DNA from: Saccharicrinis fermentans DSM 9555 = JCM 21142
GTDB lineage: Bacteria > Bacteroidota > Bacteroidia > Bacteroidales > Marinilabiliaceae
Assembly: GCF_000517085.1 (NCBI RefSeq)
Contig: NZ_KI912107.1
Span: forward strand, 690,425-754,424
Length of the DNA stretch: 64,000 nt
Direction: 5' to 3'
Part shown: in pieces, positions 63,853 to 64,000 of the stretch
How positions within the stretch are numbered: position 1 is the first letter of the stretch
Layout: each line of letters begins with the position of its first letter
Notes under the pieces: model-generated
Told to the model about the DNA's origin: nothing
The model's database searches: none
Seen by the model: only the letters and a program-made list of their open reading frames with translations
Program-made: the position numbers and the translations under genes

Positions 63853-64000
63853 TGAAGATAATTTGTATTGGACGTAATTATGTGAACCACGCCAAGGAAC
63901 TGGGGAATGAAGTCCCTGAAGAACCTGTCATATTTTTAAAGCCGGATACCGCTTTGTTGCGAAATAATGATCCTTTTTTTGTACCCGACTTTGCTGAAGA
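63852..64000 (+). CDS. Fumarylacetoacetate hydrolase family protein (5' part)
   Basis: The frame starts with an ATG overlapping the exonuclease stop (TAATG) and runs to the end of the window. [18 protein letters not shown] and then [20 protein letters not shown] are the N-terminal signature of FAA-family hydrolases and isomerases (YisK-like, small form). The catalytic domain lies outside the window. Translational coupling with the exonuclease gene is visible. Confidence 0.85.
   Translation, partial: MKIICIGRNYVNHAKELGNEVPEEPVIFLKPDTALLRNNDPFFVPDFAE

Overview
The window looks like a chromosomal segment of a marine or sediment Bacteroidota, most plausibly Marinilabiliales-like. Supporting signs are the AT-rich DNA, Bacteroidota-type -7 boxes (TAnnTTTG), DUF3857/DUF3858 transglutaminase-like proteins, a YidC with a large periplasmic domain, Bacteroidota-style sulfatases and glycoside hydrolases with lipoprotein or Sec signals, and IS701/IS21/IS66 remnants. 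Assignment below phylum is inference.

Region 1 (1-13.3 kb) is an accessory island and a graveyard of mobile elements. It holds an IS701-family element with a frameshifted transposase, a gene whose 3' end runs into that IS, an attC-like inverted repeat beside the C-terminal stub of a tyrosine recombinase, IstB and IS66 transposase stubs, and a 497-bp direct repeat at a 572-bp offset. A phage-type lysis module follows (P-loop stub, coiled-coil membrane protein, holin-like protein, GH108 endolysin). Next comes a very AT-rich run of eight same-strand genes. The last six (TPR protein, MNT-type nucleotidyltransferase, MoaA-like radical SAM enzyme, thymidylate-kinase-like kinase, 2OG-Fe(II) oxygenase, PCMT-like methyltransferase) are overlapping or almost overlapping and look like one uncharacterised biosynthetic or modification pathway. 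The island ends at an intact tRNA-Leu(GAG) and a tRNA-Leu(GAG) broken exactly after its anticodon arm, which suggests a tRNA-targeted integration site.

Region 2 (13.3-32.2 kb) is a sulfated-polysaccharide utilisation cluster. It contains four S1-type sulfatases (each with a CxPxR maturation motif), one canonical GH16, one GH16-like protein without the catalytic motif, a DUF5060/DUF4038-type hydrolase, a GH2 lipoprotein and a GH3. Together they could desulfate and depolymerise an algal sulfated galactan. No SusC/SusD pair, regulator or sulfatase-maturase is in the window.

Region 3 (32.2-64 kb) is mostly core genome. It includes dps-peroxiredoxin and a Crp-family regulator, a GHL10 protein, pyrG, yidC, a lipid kinase, a PAP2 phosphatase, and nhaA next to a MurU-like nucleotidyltransferase and an AmgK-like kinase fused to a RapZ C-terminal domain (a probable cell-wall sugar salvage pair). 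It also has an intact DUF3857 protein and a decayed copy, DUF445, an acyl-CoA synthetase broken at a run of eight G, sfsA, an acyltransferase, an RluA-type pseudouridine synthase, a BlaI/M56 pair with a double palindromic operator, a GH13 amylase lipoprotein, a DnaQ-like exonuclease and the start of an FAA-hydrolase gene.

A short repeat whose right edge is CATATGAA recurs at several loci (about 13.6, 19.5, 20.9-21.05 and 57.7-57.8 kb). At two of them it supplies the start codon of the downstream gene.
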